Positions 17,898 through 26,258 of a stretch of 52,506 nucleotides of DNA are shown piece after piece. Numbering within the stretch: the first letter of the stretch is position 1; every line of letters starts with the position of its first letter. This DNA comes from an uncultured Clostridia bacterium (lineage in GTDB: Bacteria > Bacillota > Clostridia > TANB77 > CAG-508): positions 1-52,506 of the forward strand of contig CAKPCG010000008.1 of the NCBI GenBank assembly GCA_934141475.1. Direction: 5' to 3'. The notes beneath the pieces are model-generated. The model saw nothing but the letters and a program-made list of their open reading frames with translations. It was not told where the DNA came from and did not search any database. A program made the position numbers and the translations under genes.

Positions 17898-18776
17898 ATG
17901 AAAAAATTAATAGTAACCAAAAAATATGATAATAAAAAATTAGATAAATTTATAAAAGATAATTTAAATATTTCTGGTAATCTTTTTTATAAAACTTTAA
18001 GAAAAAAAGATATAAAAATAAATGGTAAAAGAGTAACAGAAAATATAACTATATTTGAAAATGATGAAATTTTAGTTTATATACCAGATAATTTATTAGA
18101 GCCATCTATTAATTTAGATATTGTTTTTGAAGATGAGAATATAGTAATTTTTAATAAACCTGTAAATATTGAAGTTACTGGCGAAAATAGCTTAACAACT
18201 ATTGTACATAAATACTATAAAAATACCCAATTTCTTCCTATGCCTTGCCATAGATTAGATAGAAATACTTGTGGATTAGTACTTTTTGCTAAGAATAGCC
18301 AATCACTTAATATTTTACTAGATAAATTTAAAAACCATGAGATTGAAAAACATTACTATGCAGTTGTATTTGGTAAGCCTCTAAAAAAATCTGATACAGT
18401 TGTTTCTTATCTTTTTAAAGATAAATCTAAATCTATGGTTTATATTTCTGATGTACCTAAAAAGGGATATTCCAAAATTATAACATCTTATTCTTTAAAA
18501 GAAAGTTATTCTGATAATACTAGCCTTTTAGATGTTGAAATAAAAACAGGTAAAACTCATCAAATTAGAGCTCATTTAGCTTATCTTGGTTTTCCTATTG
18601 TTGGTGATGGTAAATATGGTATAAATGATGTTAATAAAAGTTTTAAGGCTAAATATCAAAAACTTGTAAGTTTTAGCTTAAAATTTAATTTTTGTACTGA
18701 TGCTGGTATTTTAAATTATTTAAATGGATGTGAGTTTAAAATTAATAATTTCAAAAAGTATTTAAATTTGAATTAA
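17898..18776 (+). CDS. RluA-family pseudouridine synthase
   Basis: A 292-residue protein with an N-terminal S4-like domain ('MKKLIVTKKYDNKKLDKFI') and the catalytic motif 'HRLDRNTCGLVL', plus 'KTGKTHQIRAHLAYLGFPIVGD' (split here across residues about 225-245). It should isomerise uridines in rRNA or tRNA; the target is not predictable. There is no ribosome binding site before the ATG, and the -10 box ends seven bases upstream, so the transcript is probably leaderless. An earlier in-frame ATG at 17859 lies upstream of the -35 box and is rejected. Confidence 0.82.
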   Translation: MKKLIVTKKYDNKKLDKFIKDNLNISGNLFYKTLRKKDIKINGKRVTENITIFENDEILVYIPDNLLEPSINLDIVFEDENIVIFNKPVNIEVTGENSLTTIVHKYYKNTQFLPMPCHRLDRNTCGLVLFAKNSQSLNILLDKFKNHEIEKHYYAVVFGKPLKKSDTVVSYLFKDKSKSMVYISDVPKKGYSKIITSYSLKESYSDNTSLLDVEIKTGKTHQIRAHLAYLGFPIVGDGKYGINDVNKSFKAKYQKLVSFSLKFNFCTDAGILNYLNGCEFKINNFKKYLNLN

Positions 18777-18800
18777 ATAAAAGATTTAGCGGTACGTTTA

Positions 18801-19481
18801 TTAACGTACCGTTGTGTCTGTTGGTCCTGTTCCTACAACAGCCTCTTGCAATGCTCTCCAGGTATTACATCCTACAATTCCATCCACTGAAAGTCCAGCT
18901 TTTCTTTGATAGCTTTTTACTGCATCTTGTGTTTTTGCCCCAAATATTCCATCTAATCCACCAGTTGAATATCCAAGAGTATTTAAGTCATCTTGTGCAA
19001 TTAGTACATAGTTACTTATGCTTCCTCTTTTTATTAGAGGAAATCCTCCTGAGCCACATGCTGGTGTTCCAAATCTTTTGTCCCAGTGTACCCATGTTGG
19101 GGTAAAGCTTATTGGTTCTACATAGCTCCAAACTCCTGACTGATTTGCACTGTTCCAGAGTGCTCTTCTTCTAGCTGCAGATAGTGTTTGGCCTACATCA
19201 AATGCAACACCTGCATAGTGCTGGCTTTGTGTGCCATGCCCCCCTTCATATGGTCTTTTAAATGCAAAACCTACTGGAATTGGCCCTCCCCATATGTATC
19301 TTTGGCTATTCCAACTTTGCATTGTTCTTTTTGTTGTCCATAATATGTTTGAATTACTAGATCCCCTAAATTCTTTTACAGTTAATGTTCTATTTGTATT
19401 ATAAGGCATTGCCGAGCTTTCTTGCCTTGTGTAGGTTTCCATTCTATTTGTGTCATTATTAAAAACAATTATCTTTGCCAT
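18801..19481 (-). CDS. Peptidase M15-like protein with peptidoglycan-binding domain
   Basis: A 226-residue protein without a signal peptide. The central part has D-Ala-D-Ala carboxypeptidase-like motifs ('HYAGVAFDVGQ' and 'WVHWDKR'), which would supply the zinc ligands His, Asp and His of the M15 fold. The C-terminal about 65 residues are a PG_binding_1 domain ('LNTLGYSTGGLDGIFG', 'VKSYQRKAGLSVDGIVG'). It probably trims or binds peptidoglycan, perhaps in the mother cell or after lysis since no export signal is seen. Its ribosome site lies in a hairpin at 19488-19516. The stop codon lies within a 10-bp inverted repeat (18791-18810). Confidence 0.78.
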   Translation of the reverse strand: MAKIIVFNNDTNRMETYTRQESSAMPYNTNRTLTVKEFRGSSNSNILWTTKRTMQSWNSQRYIWGGPIPVGFAFKRPYEGGHGTQSQHYAGVAFDVGQTLSAARRRALWNSANQSGVWSYVEPISFTPTWVHWDKRFGTPACGSGGFPLIKRGSISNYVLIAQDDLNTLGYSTGGLDGIFGAKTQDAVKSYQRKAGLSVDGIVGCNTWRALQEAVVGTGPTDTTVR

Positions 19482-19487
19482 TTTATC

Positions 19488-19516
19488 ACCTCATATTTTT
19501 TTATATAATATGAGGT
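19488..19516 (-). promoter_or_regulatory. Hairpin that sequesters the ribosome site of the 18801-19481 gene
   Basis: Nine-bp perfect arms at 19488-19496 and 19508-19516. On the minus strand the second arm, ATATGAGGT, contains the GAGGTGAT ribosome site that lies just before the ATG. Opening the A+T-rich stem would be needed for translation, so it may act as an RNA switch or thermosensor. Confidence 0.5.
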
Positions 19517-19540
19517 AATTTAGATTTTTGATACTGTTTT

Positions 19541-20539
19541 TTACCTTTTTGTTTCTGGAAATATCATATCTACCATATATTTTGCAACATTTCTAGGCTT
19601 TCCATGGCTTGGTCTCATATGCATATGTATTCCAGGAACTGTATTTACTTCAACAATATTATACATATCTGGTGTTTGTTTTTTGGTAATATCTTTACTC
19701 ATGTAATCTATTCCTATATAAGCTAAACCTGAAAAAGTTTCTAATATTTTTTGACAATTTTGTATTACTGTTTTATGTACTTTTTCGGTATAGTCTATAC
19801 ATAATCCTCCTTTTGCTACATTTGAATTATGTCTTACATATACTTTCTGATTTTGTTTTGGTATGTCTTTTAAAGAGATTTTATTTTTCTTCATATATAT
19901 TTTGGCAATTTCATCTATTAAGATAGGGCACAAACTATTTACTCTTAGTTTTCTTTTTTCATTTTCTATATTTATTAGTTCTTCTATAGAATGGATACCA
20001 TCTCCTATTACACTTGCTGGATCTCTGTGTAATACTGCGTAGTTTCCTTCTTTTGTTAAGAACACTCTGTATTCATTTCCATCGAATTGTTTTTCTATTA
20101 TAAATGCTGTTTTTAGTTTTTTCAAATATACATTTTGTATTATTTCTCGTAGTTCTTCTTCGTTTTCTATATCCATATATATATTGTCTCCATGTGATCC
20201 AAAAACTGGTTTAATAACTACTGGAAAACCTATTTTTCTTGCATAAATTATTGAGAGTTCCCATTCTTTTGTTAAAAACTTTTCTCCTTTTGGAACACTT
20301 ATATTATTTTGCTCAAGAATTCTTTTTGTTATATATTTATCTCCACATATAATAGAAACAGAATATGGAGTAATAGAAGAATCTCTATCTAAGATCCATT
20401 CTACATGTTTTCCATATTCTGCCTTTATAAGTTCTATATTTTTACAAATAATGTCCACATTAATTTTTCTTGATTGCATTTCTTGGATTAATAATCTTTG
20501 ATTTGTATGTAATTTTAATAAATCCGAATTATCTAACAT
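19541..20539 (-). CDS. ATP-grasp ligase, cyanophycin/glutathione-synthetase-like
   Basis: A 332-residue ATP-grasp enzyme. Visible parts are 'DKYITKRILEQNNISVPKGE' (A-loop entry), 'GFPVVIKPVFGSHGDNIY' (phosphate-binding and glycine-rich loop), 'EYRVFLTKEG', 'VIGDGIHSIEELI' (the cyanophycin-synthetase/GshF-like segment) and 'YNIVEVNTVPGI' with the Mg-binding Glu and Asn. It should activate a carboxylate as acyl phosphate and join it to an amine or other nucleophile. It is the last gene of a tightly overlapping cluster and overlaps by 11 bases the gene for a Ser/Glu-rich repeat protein, a candidate substrate. Confidence 0.85.
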   Translation of the reverse strand: MLDNSDLLKLHTNQRLLIQEMQSRKINVDIICKNIELIKAEYGKHVEWILDRDSSITPYSVSIICGDKYITKRILEQNNISVPKGEKFLTKEWELSIIYARKIGFPVVIKPVFGSHGDNIYMDIENEEELREIIQNVYLKKLKTAFIIEKQFDGNEYRVFLTKEGNYAVLHRDPASVIGDGIHSIEELINIENEKRKLRVNSLCPILIDEIAKIYMKKNKISLKDIPKQNQKVYVRHNSNVAKGGLCIDYTEKVHKTVIQNCQKILETFSGLAYIGIDYMSKDITKKQTPDMYNIVEVNTVPGIHMHMRPSHGKPRNVAKYMVDMIFPETKR

Positions 20540-20939
20540 TATCTATCTTCCCCTTTGGCTCTGTTAGTTTAAAATCAGCTCTTAAACGTTCTTTTATTCC
20601 ATTTTTTAGTTCTGCTCTCATTTCATCTTTTAATTCTCTAACTATTTGAGATTTTTCTTCTTTTAGTTCACATTTAACTTCATCTCTTATTTCAGCATAT
20701 AATTCACTATATAGTTCTTGCATAACTTCATTTCTTATATCTTCTATATCTGTCATTCTTTTGTTTGATGATGTTTTTGCACTTTTGGTTTTAGATGTTT
20801 TACTTGTTTTTCTTGAGCTTTTACTAGAACTTTCTGTTTCATATGTTCTATAACTTGAATATGACCTTGATTCTCCCCCTCTTGATTCTCCGTCTATTGA
20901 TTCTACAGCTCTTGATTCTCCACCTCTTGATTCTGACAT
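20529..20939 (-). CDS. Ser/Glu/Arg-repeat protein with coiled-coil tail; candidate modified peptide or scaffold
   Basis: A 136-residue protein. Residues about 1-25 are built of ESR-type units (SESRGGESRAVES, then IDGESRGGESR) with near-regular spacing, followed by a Ser/Thr/Lys-rich linker to residue about 60 and a charged helix that looks coiled-coil ('ELYSELYAEIRDEVKCELKE' onward). It has no signal peptide or recognised domain. GGGGGAG five bases before the ATG at 20939 fixes this start. It lies between an ATP-grasp ligase and a methyltransferase-like gene with overlaps on both sides, so it may be their substrate; proof is lacking. Confidence 0.6.
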   Translation of the reverse strand: MSESRGGESRAVESIDGESRGGESRSYSSYRTYETESSSKSSRKTSKTSKTKSAKTSSNKRMTDIEDIRNEVMQELYSELYAEIRDEVKCELKEEKSQIVRELKDEMRAELKNGIKERLRADFKLTEPKGKIDNVR

Positions 20940-20952
20940 AATAACTCCCCCT

Positions 20953-21879
20953 TTACACAATAATTATACTGTCTTTACATTTTTTCATAACACTTTTAAA
21001 ATTTTTTTCTTTATATTTAATATTTAATTTATTAAATACATTTTTTCTATATATAGGGTCATCTATTTCGCTTCTATATGTAGTATTTTCTATATTATAC
21101 AAATATGCACATACGATTTGGTTTGTATTATTTTTTAAATTTTGAATAATATCTCTTATGTATAATTCTAAATAGTTAGTTTGTACATTATATATGTTTT
21201 TTATATAATCACTAATATTAGACATCAAGATGGTATCACAGCTTTTAAGTTCTGGCAATTTTTCTACATCTATGTCCTTATAGTTTATATTCATTAATAC
21301 TACTTTTTTTATTTGTTTCTTTGCTTTTTCATAGTTTTTTTCATTTTTTAGATATAAATTTGATGCTTTTTTTATTTTATTATTATCATATTTATTGTTA
21401 AATATATCAGAATTTCTTAGCTCAAAGCCGTTGCTTTTAAAGCTTTCATATAATATATCCATAACTTCAACTGCATTTTTTGATAGTTTGTTTCTTATTT
21501 TTGTTATATATATTTTGTAATTTAAAGCATTTTTATTTTTCCTTATGTTGTTTTCTTCGTTTATCATAAAAAAGTTTAAAAATTCTTTATAACCTAAATT
21601 TTGCATTGCAACCAATTTTAGTTCTGTATATATTAGTGCTAGATAATTTATATCAAATCCATATACTTTTTTAGCTCCTTTAAAAAAGGCATTTATTATA
21701 TGGTCTCCTGAGCCTGCAACTGTTAGAATTGTCTTATTTTCTAGATTTAGATATTCAAAATAACCTGCAATGTTTTCGGTTGTAAATGAATATATTTTCG
21801 ATAATTTATTAAATTTGTTTAAATCTATTTTGTTTATGTCTATTAATTCATTTATTTTGTTTTTGTATTCTATTGTCAT
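20953..21879 (-). CDS. SAM-dependent methyltransferase-like protein (BtaA/DUF3419-like)
   Basis: A 308-residue protein whose residues about 45-95 show a Rossmann SAM-binding pattern: 'NKTILTVAGSGDHIINAFFKG' then 'KVYGFDINYLALIYTELKL'. That combination resembles DUF3419/BtaA proteins, which transfer the aminocarboxypropyl group of SAM in betaine-lipid synthesis. The rest is Lys/Asn-rich and poorly conserved by eye. GTAGGAGAG precedes the ATG. It overlaps the radical SAM gene by 4 bases and sits in the six-gene cluster, so it likely modifies the same product. Confidence 0.65.
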   Translation of the reverse strand: MTIEYKNKINELIDINKIDLNKFNKLSKIYSFTTENIAGYFEYLNLENKTILTVAGSGDHIINAFFKGAKKVYGFDINYLALIYTELKLVAMQNLGYKEFLNFFMINEENNIRKNKNALNYKIYITKIRNKLSKNAVEVMDILYESFKSNGFELRNSDIFNNKYDNNKIKKASNLYLKNEKNYEKAKKQIKKVVLMNINYKDIDVEKLPELKSCDTILMSNISDYIKNIYNVQTNYLELYIRDIIQNLKNNTNQIVCAYLYNIENTTYRSEIDDPIYRKNVFNKLNIKYKEKNFKSVMKKCKDSIIIV

Positions 21880-22820
21880 TTTTCTCTCCTACTTGCTGGG
21901 CATCCTTTTATATTTTCTTCTTTTATGTATTTTAAATAACTTTTTATTGGATATGAATTTATAATTTCTGATATTGTATTATTTTTTAATGTTAGAGTTG
22001 ATATGTATTCTTGATTTTTGCTACTAACTAAAGTACAAGGACTTACCTGTCCAAAGTTATTAATATATAAAAATTTATTAACTGCTGGACATATTCCTTG
22101 TTCTTCACATTTTTTATTTTCAGAAAAACTATATTTTACTTGTATTTTGGTTTTATATTTTATAGCAAGTTTTTCTAATTCTTGTTTTACATCTTTTGTT
22201 TCTTTTTTTGATATTATTGTTTCATCTCCATTTAGTCTTCCTAATGCTTCCATAAAAGAAAATATTATTTCATTTGCATTTAAATCTATTGCAAGTTTTA
22301 TTATATCTTCTAATTGTTCTTCATTTTTGGTATAAATTACAGTTCCAATTCTTGTATATACTTTATTTTTAGTTAAACATCTTATTCCTTTTAATGTTTT
22401 TTCAAATGTTCCATTTCCTCTTACAAATTCATTAGTTTCTTTGTTTGCACCATCTAAACTTACATGTACCATTGGAACATTTATATCTTTTATTTTTTTC
22501 GCAATTTCTTCTGTAATTAAAGAGGCATTTGTTGATATGTCCATATCAAATCCAAGTTTATTGGCATATTCTAAAATTTCTGTCATATCTTTTCTTGTAA
22601 AAGGCTCTCCTCCGGTAAATTTTATATATGTAAAATTATTTTGTTTTAAATCTCTTATAGTTTTTTTTATTTCTTCTGTTGTTAATTCGTTTTCATATTT
22701 TTTATAAAGACTACTAAACATACAGTAAACGCATTTATAATTACATGTATTGGTTATTTCCCACAGTACTCTTCCTCCATTTTCTGGCATTCTAAATATA
22801 CAAAATGGATATCTATTCAT
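21876..22820 (-). CDS. Radical SAM protein with SPASM-like C-terminus
   Basis: A 314-residue radical SAM enzyme with the cluster motif 'CNYKCVYC' (C-x3-C-x2-C), 'FTGGEPF' and 'VSLDGANKETNEFVRG'. C-terminal cysteines ('CEEQGICPAVNKFLYINNFG', 'SPCTLV', 'GCPAS') suggest one auxiliary Fe-S cluster of SPASM or Twitch type, as in peptide-modifying and coenzyme PQQ-type maturases. AAGAGGGA precedes the ATG. It overlaps its upstream and downstream neighbours by 8 and 4 bases, showing translational coupling within the cluster. Confidence 0.87.
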   Translation of the reverse strand: MNRYPFCIFRMPENGGRVLWEITNTCNYKCVYCMFSSLYKKYENELTTEEIKKTIRDLKQNNFTYIKFTGGEPFTRKDMTEILEYANKLGFDMDISTNASLITEEIAKKIKDINVPMVHVSLDGANKETNEFVRGNGTFEKTLKGIRCLTKNKVYTRIGTVIYTKNEEQLEDIIKLAIDLNANEIIFSFMEALGRLNGDETIISKKETKDVKQELEKLAIKYKTKIQVKYSFSENKKCEEQGICPAVNKFLYINNFGQVSPCTLVSSKNQEYISTLTLKNNTISEIINSYPIKSYLKYIKEENIKGCPASRREK

Positions 22821-23370
22821 ATAGTCCCTCTTTTCTTAGTATTTTTTCATATTCTTCAATTTTTGGATTATTACTTGTGTCTATAATATAATATTCGATT
22901 TTTAGCTTTTTTATTTTTGCTATTTTTTGTTCATTTGTTAGTTGCTGTTTTATTCTTTTGGTAATTTCATCTTCTCCTAAGTTTCCACTTTTTAATCTTT
23001 TTATTTGTTCTTCTTCATTGCAATATATAACTATTATACTATCTACCAAATCATATAATAAATCTTCAACAAGTAAAGCCCATTCTATAAATATATATCC
23101 ATCTGAATTATTTATTTTTTGAGTTAAATATGATCTTATTTTAGGATTTATAAATTCTTTGTATTTTTTCATTGCATCTTTATTCTTGTATATTTTTTTG
23201 TTTAATTCATCTCTATTTATGTTTTTCTTTTTTATTATATTTCTTCTTATATCATCCACATAAAAAAAAGTTGCATTTATTTTTTTTATTTTGCATATAT
23301 TTTTAAACATCTCCATACTGTAGCTTTTTCCACTACCTATTGAGCCAGTTATTCCAATTACTTTTTTCAA
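22813..23370 (-). CDS. Dephospho-CoA kinase-like P-loop kinase
   Basis: A 185-residue P-loop kinase. Walker A is 'GITGSIGSGKSYSMEMF'; 'FFYVDDIRRNII' and 'INPKIRSYL' match CoaE-type substrate-binding segments, and 'IEWALLVEDLLYDLVDSIIV' resembles the CoaE core. The protein is divergent (for example no clear D-x-D of CoaE), so it may act on a nucleotide-like or cluster-specific substrate rather than be the housekeeping CoA enzyme. It begins with TTG after GGGAG. It overlaps the radical SAM gene by 8 bases. Confidence 0.72.
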   Translation of the reverse strand: MKKVIGITGSIGSGKSYSMEMFKNICKIKKINATFFYVDDIRRNIIKKKNINRDELNKKIYKNKDAMKKYKEFINPKIRSYLTQKINNSDGYIFIEWALLVEDLLYDLVDSIIVIYCNEEEQIKRLKSGNLGEDEITKRIKQQLTNEQKIAKIKKLKIEYYIIDTSNNPKIEEYEKILRKEGLYE

Positions 23371-23371
23371 T

Positions 23372-24760
23372 TTATTTCTCCCAATCTATACCATATTTTG
23401 AAGGACAAAATGATAAAAATTTTATTTTTCCTTCTTTGTTCCTTAAATTTTCTATATTTTCCCACTGTTTTACATCATTTACTATTTTATAGTTTTTTTG
23501 AAGTAATTTTTCTTTTAAATAATTTATGTCTTTTATAAGCTCACTATTTTTGTACTCATTATTTTCTAGTAATGGCTTAGAACTATGAATGTATTGTGTT
23601 GGGAGTTCTTTTTCTTTTGATAGTTTATTAAATATAGTTGTTCCTAACCTTAAGGCTAAAAAATGTCCTCTTATTTCATCTGGCTCTGTTTCTAATATGA
23701 ATTGTGTTGTTTGTTTCATGTCTTCTTTTGTAGTTGTAGGCAAGTCAAATATAAAACTTGTTCTTACTCTATATCCTATTTTTTTTACTTCTTTTATAAC
23801 TTTTTTGGCATAATTTATGTCAAAGTTTTTGTTATTGTTTTTTAATACTTTTTGGCTTCCTGATTCTATTCCAAAATGAACCCATCTAAAACCTGCTTTA
23901 TACATTAAACTAAAAGTTTCTTTTTCATATGTATTTATACTTGCAAGACAACCTAATTTTATATTTAGCTTTTTTTCTAGTATAAGGTTACTTATGTCTT
24001 GCATTCTTTTTAAATTAACTGTCATATTATCATCTAAAAATATTATTTTTTTTGTGCCATAATTATTAATTAAATATTCTATTTCATTTACTACATTTTT
24101 TGCACTTCTTGCTCTCCACATTCCCCAATAGTTACTAGTTGGGCAAAAATCACATTTATTTATACAGCCTCTACTTGTTAATATACTTCTTACTTCTATA
24201 TAATCTTCTAAAAAAGCTAACTCTCTATTAGGAATTGGCAGATTTTCTATATTATATTTATCTTTTGGTGGGTTACTAATTTTTATTTTGTTATTTTGTT
24301 TGTATACAATTCCTTTTATTTTAGATAATTCTTTTTCATTTTTTAAATCTGTTTTTAGTATACAATTTATTACTATTTCAGCTTCTCCTATAATTCCTAT
24401 ATCACAATTTATTTCATCAATTATTTTTGGATTATATGTTATTGTTTTCCCTATCATAATCGTTTTTATATTATATTCTTTTAGTTTTTTACATATTGTG
24501 GCTATATTTTTTAAAGCGTTTTGGGTGTGAAGTGGTATGTGGTAATCATATGAAATTATAACTATATCTGGCATGAAATTTGTTTTTATATATTTTATTA
24601 AGTCATCTATATTTAGTTTTTTGCAATCCATATCTAAAAATTTGACATTATGATTTTGTTTTTGTAAATATGTTCCAAGAGTTATAATATCAATTGGTTC
24701 TATTAATAATTTTTGCTCAGAAAATGGTACATTAGGTGGATTGATTAATAATATATTCAT
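23372..24760 (-). CDS. B12-binding-domain radical SAM protein
   Basis: A 462-residue protein. Residues 1-150 form a B12-binding-like domain ('MNILLINPPNVPFSEQ', 'LGTYLQKQNHNVKFLDMD', 'IGIIGEAE'), without the strict D-x-H-x-x-G cobalamin motif. The radical SAM core follows with 'TSRGCINKCDFCP' (C-x3-C-x2-C), 'KKIIFLDDNM' and 'FRWVHFGIESGS'. Such enzymes often carry out methylation or rearrangements. It is the first of the overlapping run down to 19541, two bases before the kinase gene. The ribosome site is weak (AGAAGAG). Confidence 0.85.
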   Translation of the reverse strand: MNILLINPPNVPFSEQKLLIEPIDIITLGTYLQKQNHNVKFLDMDCKKLNIDDLIKYIKTNFMPDIVIISYDYHIPLHTQNALKNIATICKKLKEYNIKTIMIGKTITYNPKIIDEINCDIGIIGEAEIVINCILKTDLKNEKELSKIKGIVYKQNNKIKISNPPKDKYNIENLPIPNRELAFLEDYIEVRSILTSRGCINKCDFCPTSNYWGMWRARSAKNVVNEIEYLINNYGTKKIIFLDDNMTVNLKRMQDISNLILEKKLNIKLGCLASINTYEKETFSLMYKAGFRWVHFGIESGSQKVLKNNNKNFDINYAKKVIKEVKKIGYRVRTSFIFDLPTTTKEDMKQTTQFILETEPDEIRGHFLALRLGTTIFNKLSKEKELPTQYIHSSKPLLENNEYKNSELIKDINYLKEKLLQKNYKIVNDVKQWENIENLRNKEGKIKFLSFCPSKYGIDWEK

Positions 24761-24799
24761 CTATTTTCTCTTCTTTCTGCTTAACTTACACCTTAATTT

Positions 24800-25426
24800 T
24801 TATTCTCTTATAAAATTTGTTTTTTCTCCTTTTTCATATATAGGTTTTTCTATTCCATTTTCTTTTGCGCAATTAATACATTTAAGAATATATGCCATAT
24901 TTAATCCTAAATTTCTCATTGTTTGTAGTCCTTCTAAGTCTTTTTTAGCTTCTTCTTTATTGGTTCCGTGAATTTGGTTCCAATATGAACTTCCAACTAC
25001 AATCATTTTACTCATTAAGGCATATTTATTTAATTGGTCAAATGCTGCTGTTGCTCCACCTCTTCTACAGCTTACAACAGAGGCACATGCCTTTCCTTCA
25101 AATATGCTTGCTCTTCCGTAAAATGCTCTATCTAAAAATGATGTAATAGCACCTGAAGCACCTGCAAAATGTACTGGACTTCCAAATACGAATCCATCTA
25201 CACTTTCTGCTTTATCTAAAAATTCATTTACCTTGTCGTTCATAAAACATCTATTATTTGTTTGCAAGCAGTGATTACATGCTATACACCCACCTATTGG
25301 AGCATTTCCAAGCCATATTATTTCTGTTTCTATATTTTGGTTATTTAATGTTTTTTGAACTTCTTCTAATGCCAAATTTGTACAACCATCTTTATGTGGG
25401 CCTCCATTTATTAATAATACTTTCAT
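24800..25426 (-). CDS. NADPH-dependent FMN reductase / iron-sulfur flavoprotein
   Basis: A 208-residue flavodoxin-fold protein. 'LLINGGPHKDGCTN' is the FMN phosphate loop; 'GCIACNHCLQTNNRC' is the C-x2-C-x6-C segment seen in iron-sulfur flavoproteins; 'DGFVFGSPVHFAGAS' and 'RRGGATAAFDQLNKY' are family-typical. It likely moves electrons between NAD(P)H, FMN and an acceptor. GGAG precedes the ATG. It lies 39 bases upstream of the B12 radical SAM gene on the same strand and might supply electrons to that cluster. Confidence 0.85.
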   Translation of the reverse strand: MKVLLINGGPHKDGCTNLALEEVQKTLNNQNIETEIIWLGNAPIGGCIACNHCLQTNNRCFMNDKVNEFLDKAESVDGFVFGSPVHFAGASGAITSFLDRAFYGRASIFEGKACASVVSCRRGGATAAFDQLNKYALMSKMIVVGSSYWNQIHGTNKEEAKKDLEGLQTMRNLGLNMAYILKCINCAKENGIEKPIYEKGEKTNFIRE

Positions 25427-25501
25427 TTGGTCTCCTTTCTAATTATTTTTGCTATATAGCATTTTTTGTATATTTAAATATATGTTTTATTATAATTTAT
25501 G

Positions 25502-26125
25502 CTATTTTGTACCAAATATTCTATCTCCTGCATCTCCTAGTCCTGGTAAAATGTAACCATGTTCATTTAATTTTTCATCTATTTTTGCACAATATACTTC
25601 TACATCTGGATATGTTTCTTCTAGTTTTTTTATTCCTTCTGGTGCTGCTATTATACATAAAAATTTTATTTTCTTTACACCATCTTCTTTTAGCATTGAT
25701 ATTGCATCTATTGCAGAGCCACCTGTTGCAAGCATTGGGTCTAATAGTATTACTGTTCTATTTTCTATATCTTTTGGAACTTTATAATAATATTTTACAG
25801 GTTTTAGAGTTTCTTCGTTTCTGTATAATCCAATTACACCTATTTTTGCATTTGGAATTAAGTTTTCTATTCCTTCAGTCATTCCCATTCCTGCTCTTAA
25901 AATTGGAACAAAGGCATATTTATCCTCATCTATTTTTCCTGTTTTAACTCTTTGAAGTGGTGTTTCAACTTCTACTTCTTCTAATTTTGCATCTCTCATT
26001 GATTCATAACAAAGTATTGTTGCAATTTCGCTTGCAAGCTCTCTAAATTCTTTTGTTCCTGTTTTTTTGTCTCTTAATATTGATAATTTGTGTTCAATTA
26101 GTGGATGATTAATTTCTTGTACCAT
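25502..26125 (-). CDS. upp: Uracil phosphoribosyltransferase
   Basis: A 207-residue enzyme of pyrimidine salvage that makes UMP from uracil and PRPP. The PRPP loop 'LLDPMLATGGSAIDAI' and the C-terminal uracil-binding 'YILPGLGDAGDRIFGT' are clear, and the length is that of bacterial Upp. AAAGGAAAT precedes the ATG. It is on the strand opposite recQ and has no obvious operon partner. Confidence 0.97.
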   Translation of the reverse strand: MVQEINHPLIEHKLSILRDKKTGTKEFRELASEIATILCYESMRDAKLEEVEVETPLQRVKTGKIDEDKYAFVPILRAGMGMTEGIENLIPNAKIGVIGLYRNEETLKPVKYYYKVPKDIENRTVILLDPMLATGGSAIDAISMLKEDGVKKIKFLCIIAAPEGIKKLEETYPDVEVYCAKIDEKLNEHGYILPGLGDAGDRIFGTK

Positions 26126-26194
26126 TTTTTTATTTCCTTTCTACCTTTATTTGCCATTTATTATAACAAATTTGCCTTGTAATTTCAATAAATA

Positions 26195-26223
26195 TTGTCT
26201 TTTTGTTTATAGCGTGTTATAAT
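26195..26223 (+). promoter_or_regulatory. Promoter of recQ
   Basis: TTGTCT at 26195-26200, a 17-base spacer, extended -10 TGTTATAAT with TATAAT at 26218-26223. This rules out translation from 26223 and supports the TTG start at 26259. Confidence 0.72.
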
Positions 26224-26258
26224 TGTTAAATAATAAAAACGAAAAGAGGTTACTTATA

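Noticed and set aside
22813..23370. Assignment as the housekeeping dephospho-CoA kinase coaE
   Set aside because: The sequence is divergent and embedded in a biosynthetic-looking cluster, so only a CoaE-like kinase is claimed.
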